Below, piece by piece: positions 59,528-64,000 of a DNA stretch of 64,000 bases. The position numbers and the translations under genes were made by a program. The DNA comes from Triangularia verruculosa (lineage: Eukaryota; Ascomycota; Sordariomycetes; Sordariales; Podosporaceae). How positions within the stretch are numbered: the stretch's first letter is position 1; every line of letters starts with the position of its first letter. A model generated the notes under the pieces. The model made no database searches, had not been told where the DNA came from, and saw only the letters and a program-made list of their open reading frames with translations. Where the stretch lies: assembly GCA_033296885.1 (NCBI GenBank), contig MU864005.1, positions 1 through 64,000 of the forward strand, given 5' to 3'.

Positions 59528-61176
59528 TCAGTATGTTTGTTCTGCTTTTAGAAGGGATACGTCACCTACCGAAACACCAAAGTCAAGGTTGCGGTACCGC
59601 TCGTCGTGTCCGTCCATTAACCGCATGTCGTACATCATAATGGTGTTGGCGATGATCATCTTGATCTCATTTGCCGCAAAGAATCGACCAGGGCATGCAT
59701 GTCTTCCGTAGCCAAATGTCAAGACCAACGGGTTTACGCTAACAAACTGGTTCTGAGCCGCCTCCTCGACCGCACCTTGCTCCCTGGCCTTCTGTCGAAT
59801 GTTGTAGAACCGCCATGGATCAAATTGCTGTGGATTCTCAAACACCGCTGGATCTTGTGCGAGGGCGTGTGCTGCCACCTCAATCATTACGTCGGCGGGG
59901 ATCACTTGGCCGTTGGACAGTGTAAACGGCTTGTTGACGCGGCGCTGGAATGAGGCAAAACCGCCGGGATTCACACGCATGGTTTCTTTGATGAAGGAAT
60001 CAACCTTCTTCATAGCCTGAAGGGCGGCCGAGGTGAACGTGTTGTTGTGCTGCGCAAGAACATCTCGGACTTCCTCGCGTAGCTCAGAGACATACTGAGG
60101 GTACGCAGCCAGGTTGTAGAAGCTGAGATCCGGGAGTCAGTAAAAGCGCAATTCCGCGACACAAAGAAAGAACTTACACGTTGGTTGTGGTCATGGTGGT
60201 GGTGTGAATGGCCGCAAAGCTGATTCCCAGCTGCAGTCTGGCCAGAGTCTCGGTCTTGTATTCGCCGCCAAACCTTTCGGATTGACCGTCCAGCATCCAC
60301 TGCAGCATGTCATCCGGTGCTTCTTCCTTCTTGAGCTTTCTGCGTTCGGCAACAATGGGCCGAATGAAGGCGTCGGCTTGGGCGAGGCGCTCGTTGAGCT
60401 TTTTGACTTGGGGAAGGCGGTTTGCGAGAAAAGGGCGGAGCCATGGGCGCATGGTGTCGACAGCCTGGCGAGCGCGCATGAGATCAATCGTATAGTTGAT
60501 AGCTGCATCGACGTACTCCTCGGAGCGGCTCAGCTCAGGGCCGATAAAGACACGACCCGATACCATGGCGACAATCCGGAGAAGCTTGTAGTTGATGTTG
60601 ACCGGAGTCCAGTCGTCACATTCGGGCATTTCGCGGCGGAAGGATTCCTGTACTTCCTCCGCAATGGTCGGGTTCAAGCGGACCAGCGAAGGTGTCAGGT
60701 TGCTCTTGACGATGTGGGGAATTAGTTTATGGCCGACTTCCAGCTTCGTGTACTTGGCATGCATGGTCTGCTCAATGGCGCCGTCGAAGCTGACGGTGTC
60801 GTCAGGGAGGTTCTTGAGCTCATTGAGGTATTTTGGGGGGATGATGATGACATTAAACTTGTTGGATGTGATGATTCGGAAAACGCTGTCTTTGAACTGG
60901 ACGGTAGAGTCAGTGTGCTGTTGCCGATACTTCACTGGGTGTTTTCAGTACCTTTTTGTAACCAGCAGCGTAAACATCCCTCGCCTTTGTCAAGTATGCC
61001 TGTCGCCTCTTTTCATCACTCGGCAGATCATCCAGTGCAACCGGGAAATTCGCCAACGGGTTTTCCTTGAGGAGCGCCTGACCCAAAAATACAACCAACA
61101 GCACTCCTGCAGTAGACAGGAGCAGTGGCAGCTTGGCTGCGAGCGTTTGCAGCAGTGTCTCGGTTGGCGCCATCAT
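59528..61176 (-). CDS. Membrane cytochrome P450 (ent-kaurene-oxidase/CYP503-CYP68-like)
   Basis: Three exons, 61176-60952, 60896-60178 and 60122-59528, give 512 residues. An N-terminal hydrophobic anchor (LPLLLSTAGVLLVVFLG) places it on the ER membrane. The oxygen-binding I-helix reads SFAAIHTTTMTTTN. ExxR is KETMR. The heme loop is FGYGRHACPG with Cys458. FASFQRRVNKPFTLSNG and the ENPQQFDPWRF region resemble fungal P450s acting on terpenes and other secondary metabolites, such as ent-kaurene oxidase-like enzymes. No terpene synthase or PKS is adjacent, so the substrate cannot be inferred. The start at 61176 (MMAPTETLL) is preferred over an in-frame ATG at 61248. Confidence 0.9.
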
Positions 61177-62350
61177 GACGATGTTGGTGCAAGAAAACCA
61201 GCAGAAACTCGGTATGGCGAGGACAGCACCAGGCGGGGATGATACCAATAAATATCATGTGCTCCCCGAAACCCGTCCGTCCATGTCCCCGGGCTGAGGT
61301 GTCACATCATCGTGGAGCTTGCCTGGAATCTCGGGTGGAAATTCACCGTGCCGATCGTTGCTGGGAGCAGGAGGCATTCGGGGAACCAATCGACATTGTG
61401 CCAATGCAAGGTAGGGCCAACGGACGAATGCTTGAGTGCGCGGTTATCAACCGCAGCGCAAGAGCAATCGTGGTGGATGTCACGGTAGCACCCGCCTGAT
61501 GTGAATGCTGTGCGGTCCTGCGGTGTGTGAGATATTTAACCGTCTGGGAGGCAATTGGAGATGTGCTGTCCAGGTGGTGGTGTTGGATACGCGGATAGCA
61601 TGAACAAATCACAGGATGATCCGAATAAGAAGCCGAACTCGAGCTGGAGCCGATACGAAGCAGGTTTGTGGCCCAAGCTCCCGCGATGCCAAGCGGTTGT
61701 CCACCCCACCTACTCCTCCGATGTCCCCGCCGCTTTTGCACGCGCGATTCCAGGCCTACCGCCGGCACTCGTTCTTTCCAATCTTATTTTGACGTCAAAG
61801 TCACGGTTAACCCCCGCGTCGCATTCAGCAGTGTCTTATCCCTTGAGCCATGCGATCTCTGTGTTTTTGCTGTGGCCTCGTATCATTTGTCTCCTCTCCA
61901 ACCTCAGAAGTGCCCGCTTTTCTTTTTGTTCACACTTTCGGCGTCTCGTAAAAAAAGCTCTGGCTCAACGCGGCGACGAACCCAACCTCGATGACTGTCG
62001 CTATTTTCTGCGCCTGAGAGCTGACACCGTCGACTCAATGCTCCTAGATTGTTTCGCGGGTTAGTCGGTAAGAGACTTCTGATCCTTCGGGACACAAATC
62101 ACCAAAGACCTGACCCTGACTTCACCCCGACCTGTCAGCCTGTGCACCAATGCCCCTATGTTCCCTCAAACTAGAATTATCGATGTGGGTCGGGAGAGAG
62201 AGTGATGAAATCATTGACTGCTGTGCCAAGACATCTCTCTACTTGACAGGTTCTAGAAAGCAGGTTCTAGAATCTTAAAAGACGTAGATGATATAGTGGG
62301 CTAATACCTTAGGCAGTCGGGTTAGTCACTCAGAGTAAGGGAATTTCAAG
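61177..62350. other. Intergenic region, no gene recognised
   Basis: The region holds the P450 promoter and then 1 kb with only unsupported frames (for example 61555-62064, plus). I searched it for the missing N-terminal part of a hemerythrin domain and found none. Confidence 0.45.
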
Positions 62351-62775
62351 CTGGCAGAAAAAGACAGAAGCGAGCATCAAATTGTAAGTGGCTCTGCGAT
62401 GCATATGTCTCGTACCTTGGCGGGTATTAACCAGAAAAACAGGTCAAGGAAAAGCTTTATGAGTTCCAGCAGATGGAAGCATCCTACCCCAGCTTCATCC
62501 CCGCCATCGACTCCCTCTGGGAAACTCTGAGCCAGCACATAAAGGAGGAAGAGCATGACGACTTGCCCTTGCTAGAGAAGCACATTGAAGAAGGGGACTC
62601 CGAAAAGATGGCTGCTAGTTTCGCAAGGACCAAGCATTTTGTGCCAACCCAGTCGCATTCCGGGGCCCCAGACAGGCCGCCTCATGAGACGGTGGCAGGA
62701 TTGATGGCCACGCCGATTGACAAGCTAATGGACATGTTCAAGAAGTTTCCCTCTGCTGAAGAGAGGAAAATTTAG
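62351..62775 (+). pseudogene. 5'-truncated hemerythrin (HHE) domain gene
   Basis: Two exon-like pieces, 62351-62383 and 62443-62775, are joined by a 59-bp intron with GTAAGT and ACAG ends. They read LAEKDRSEHQI followed by VKEKLYEFQQ and then about 100 residues with HIKEEEHDDLPLLEKHI. This is the C-terminal half of a fungal hemerythrin-like domain, whose His/Glu residues bind a di-iron site. The first two helices, with the initial His ligands, are missing. An in-frame TAA lies just upstream of the first piece, and no start or matching exon is found in the preceding 1 kb. A short product from the Met at 62473 would be only 100 residues. The best reading is a broken relic. Confidence 0.65.
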
Positions 62776-63130
62776 GGACCGGGAGTAGGATAGGTAGGAT
62801 AAGATAGGCAATTCTTTAATTACCTAACAAGCGTCGTCCAAATAGGCACCTTTTGTCCCACAGATGCACACATCATTCGTGACACCAGCCGGCTGTATCA
62901 GCTTGGCTGTGACTGGGTACCTAGAGGTCCAGGACTGCACGCCTTTTCCCAATGAGGAGAAAAAATCCCGATAAGAGCTGCGGCAATGATAAGCGCTCGA
63001 GATAGGAGGGGGTGCGCCACCAACAGCTGTGACCGTGGATGTAAGTGTTAGCAGATATATCCCCTCACGCAGCACTCCCCTCCTCCAACAGAGGCATCAT
63101 GTCGCACATTGCGGCACTCTCTCCCCCAAC
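62776..63130. other. Short intergenic region
   Basis: The 355 bp lie between the hemerythrin relic and the DUF3445 gene. Its left part has a TAGGTAGGATAAGATAGG run near 62790-62807. It serves as the promoter for the next gene. Confidence 0.4.
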
Positions 63131-64000
63131 ATGAGTTTCTCCCAGGGATTCATATCCCGCATCGTCGAAGACCCGCACCTCTTTCACGTCATCCTCACCT
63201 TTGTCGGCTTCTTGGTAGCCACGAAGCTCGTCCAGCGCTGGCGCCTGCGACAGCGGCAAGACGACGAATCCCCACACCGAGCCAGCATCCCCACGTTCGA
63301 AAAGTCCCCCGAGCGGCAATGGCGCCGCTGGATTCCCTCCTCGTTTCGCTTCCCAACACCCGACCCCTACCCCGACTGGTCGATTGAAACTACCAAGCCA
63401 CTCCCCTACCGACCCTTCCGATATGGCCCGGTCTACCATGTCACTATGGGCCTTCGAAAGGCACAGTACGAAGACTGGATCGAGCTAGACAATCAATTCC
63501 CCAAATACCACGCGGAAAAGCAGAAGCGGATTGCGCTCAGGGGAGAAAAGTCGTGCAAGACGCATCTCGAGGCCTATCCGGCTGCGATGGAATTGCTGCA
63601 AGAGTTTCGGGAGTACCTACCAGCTCGATATCCGTCCTTGTATCAGAAGACGGAGAAGGGCCTGAAGAATCTGTGGAGTGGGGAAGACTTTGACTTTGAA
63701 GGTGACGAACAGGGCCGTCTGACTGAGGACCCGATGCAGATGGCTGCGAGACTTGTGCAGGATGACTTGGCCATCATGGTGGAAAGAGAAGACGGAGATT
63801 ATTACCTACTGGCTGGTGCCATCTTGTTGCCAGGCTTTTGGAGACTGGAGGACAAGTATGACATGGGGTTGAGTAAAATCCACACGGTGAGCTTTCCGGA
63901 TGCTGCTGAACAGAAAGAGAACTGACAAAAGACACAGTCCGGACATGTACCGCAGTACAAAGAAAAGTTGGAAAAGGGCATGATGAACTTCTTTCGGCGC
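63131..64000 (+). CDS. DUF3445 family protein (heme-dependent oxidative N-demethylase-like), partial
   Basis: Exon 1 is 63131-63886. A 51-bp intron is followed by exon 2 from 63938, which runs off the window, so the 3' end is missing. The visible 273 residues begin with a membrane anchor (HLFHVILTFVGFLVATKLV). The DUF3445 core follows: YRPFRYGPVYHVTMGLRK, DWIELDNQFPKYHAEKQKR, DLAIMVEREDGDYYLLAGA and, after splicing, HTSGHVPQYKEKLEKGM. Bacterial members are the alpha subunit of a heme-dependent oxidative N-demethylase; the role of fungal members with a membrane anchor is not established. The ATG at 63131 is preferred over 63029 because the anchor and a normal context follow it. Confidence 0.8.

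Noticed and set aside
61555..62064. Plus-strand 169-codon frame as the missing 5' part of the hemerythrin gene
   Set aside because: Its translation shows no hemerythrin helices or His ligands.
1..64000. tRNA, rRNA and CRISPR features
   Set aside because: I looked for TpsiC-loop-like GTTCGA contexts and regular spaced repeats and found none with supporting structure. CRISPR is not expected in a fungal nuclear genome.

Overview
The window looks like nuclear DNA of a filamentous ascomycete (Pezizomycotina, probably a sordariomycete). Genes are dense and carry short introns of about 45-80 bp with GT..AG ends. The left edge is a TA-rich, CpA/TpG-poor block typical of repeat-induced point mutation (RIP). 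The content is typically fungal: a modular reducing PKS, a PTH11/rhodopsin-type receptor, an FSH1 hydrolase, a DUF7924 protein, P450s and small secreted proteins. All gene models were spliced by hand from reading frames, splice signals and family expectations; none was checked against a database or transcripts.

Layout. 1-2.5 kb: RIP-degraded repeat. 3.5-8.9 kb: a DUF423/TMEM256 membrane protein, then a likely nitrogen-scavenging pair. One gene is a single polypeptide joining an isochorismatase-like cysteine hydrolase to an allophanate-hydrolase-type amidase. It is divergent from an NCS1 transporter, and the shared promoter holds five GATA sites. 9-11.5 kb: a YwbE/DUF2196 protein with a C-terminal zinc finger, and a PTH11-like membrane receptor. 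13.6-16.5 kb: a small cysteine-rich secreted protein and a secreted tyrosinase. 20-25 kb: a CCCH zinc-finger protein, mitochondrial acyl carrier protein, and the 23-kDa two-[4Fe-4S] subunit of complex I. 25.5-27.6 kb: a conserved protein of unknown function.

28.7-38.4 kb: a 2195-residue PKS (KS-AT-DH-ER-KR-ACP, no methyltransferase). Its DH histidine is replaced by tyrosine and its ER nucleotide motif is degenerate. It is divergent from an FSH1/LovG-like serine hydrolase that could release its product. 40-45.8 kb: a degenerate C2H2 protein and an MHYT-domain sensor-like membrane protein, tail to tail. 48.7-54 kb: an intronless soluble CYP505/BM3-like P450 heme domain without a reductase, a small secreted protein with a Kex2 site, and a Na+/H+ antiporter. 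54-64 kb: sparse DNA with a possible cysteine-rich secreted protein, a PD-(D/E)XK-like DUF7924 protein, a membrane P450, a 5'-truncated hemerythrin relic, and the start of a DUF3445 gene that runs off the right edge.

The most interesting systems are the fused cysteine-hydrolase/amidase with its transporter and GATA-rich promoter (candidate one-protein biuret-like degradation) and the PKS/FSH hydrolase pair with unusual reductive domains.
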